Shown piece after piece: positions 15,177 to 15,277 of a stretch of DNA of 15,277 bases; within the stretch, counting starts at the first letter, position 1; each line of letters begins with the position of its first letter. The position numbers and the translations under genes are program-made. This stretch comes from Desulfovibrio sp. (GTDB taxonomy: Bacteria; Desulfobacterota; Desulfovibrionia; Desulfovibrionales; Desulfovibrionaceae): assembly GCA_022837365.1 (NCBI GenBank), contig JALHHV010000015.1:2165-17441 (forward strand), given 5' to 3'. The notes under the pieces were generated by a model. That model ran no database searches. It was given only the letters and a program-made list of their open reading frames with translations, and had not been told where the DNA came from.

Positions 15177-15238
15177 CCGCCGGAGGCATAACGAAATCGG
15201 GCGTGTTCAATAACGCTGGAGTGTCTTCGTAGAAGCCG
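15175..15238 (-). repeat. inverted copy of the terminal repeat
   Basis: This is the reverse complement of 14477-14540 with one difference. It forms the right tip of the long inverted-repeat element and has no tandem duplicate beside it, unlike the left tip. Confidence 0.9.
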
Positions 15239-15277
15239 CACCCAACAGAGCACGACTCCCACCGCGCCACCGCGCCA

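Larger units (their letters stand above)
14477..15238. repeat. long inverted-repeat element, about 762 bp
   Basis: The two ends are reverse complements. By hand alignment 14477-14540 matches 15175-15238 at 63/64, 14569-14615 matches 15101-15147 at 44/47, and 14640-14679 matches 15036-15075 at 37/40. Weaker similarity continues inward to about 14770 and 14935. The arms thus span about 300 bp each around a core of about 165 bp. There is no transposase and no clear target duplication, although GTGGGAG at 14362-14368 and CTCCCAC at 15256-15262 extend the symmetry outward. A non-autonomous (MITE-like) element, or a compound of two dispersed repeats inserted head to head, would fit. Confidence 0.75.
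14349..15277. other. 929-nt region without a convincing gene
   Basis: The open frames here run through inverted repeats and hairpins, lack ribosome-binding sites with good spacing, and translate to Pro/Arg/Ser/Ala-rich sequence on both strands. The region is occupied almost wholly by the long inverted-repeat element and its extra left repeat. Confidence 0.7.

Noticed and set aside
14417..15270. Several open frames on both strands in the terminal region
   Set aside because: They run through inverted repeats and hairpins, have biased composition and lack well-placed ribosome-binding sites.

Overview
This window is GC-rich chromosomal DNA from a Gram-negative bacterium. An LptD outer-membrane assembly protein implies an LPS-bearing outer membrane. 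The compact rpsF-rpsR-rplI-dnaB operon, the roughly 1000-residue NAD-type glutamate dehydrogenase, a polar amino-acid ABC importer and the GC-rich intergenic hairpins together suggest a Desulfovibrio/Nitratidesulfovibrio-type deltaproteobacterium. That placement is inference from gene content and style; no search was run.

Layout, left to right. Positions 1-348 are non-coding and carry hairpins, including a perfect 16-bp palindrome arm pair at 217-274. Five minus-strand genes follow. In transcription order they are a large glutamate dehydrogenase (6927-3907), a 67-residue His-rich zinc-ribbon protein (3796-3593), and a three-gene polar amino-acid ABC importer: binding protein 3372-2554, permease 2090-1077, ATPase 1080-349. 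A structured 463-nt gap separates binding protein from permease, whereas permease and ATPase overlap by 4 nt. queF (7112-7678, plus) diverges from the dehydrogenase and converges on lptD (10145-7803, minus) across a perfect 13-bp hairpin. alr (10429-11547, plus) diverges from lptD. The rpsF-rpsR-rplI-dnaB operon (11754-14272, plus) has a strong sigma70-type promoter and a clear intrinsic terminator at 14316-14348.

The last 900 bases hold no convincing gene. They contain a long inverted-repeat element (about 14477-15238). Two related arms of roughly 300 bp face each other around a core of about 165 bp, and the left tip is duplicated as an 88-bp-period direct repeat. Arm hairpins are preserved, with at least one compensatory base-pair change between arms. 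This is the most unusual structure in the window.

Functionally, most genes are housekeeping: amino-acid uptake and glutamate catabolism, queuosine precursor reduction, LPS export, D-alanine synthesis, 30S/50S proteins and the replicative helicase. Points worth a second look are the long inverted repeat, the structured gap inside the ABC operon, an extra soluble segment in the permease, the His-repeat zinc ribbon, the two-cysteine LptD, and structured leaders upstream of alr and rpsF.
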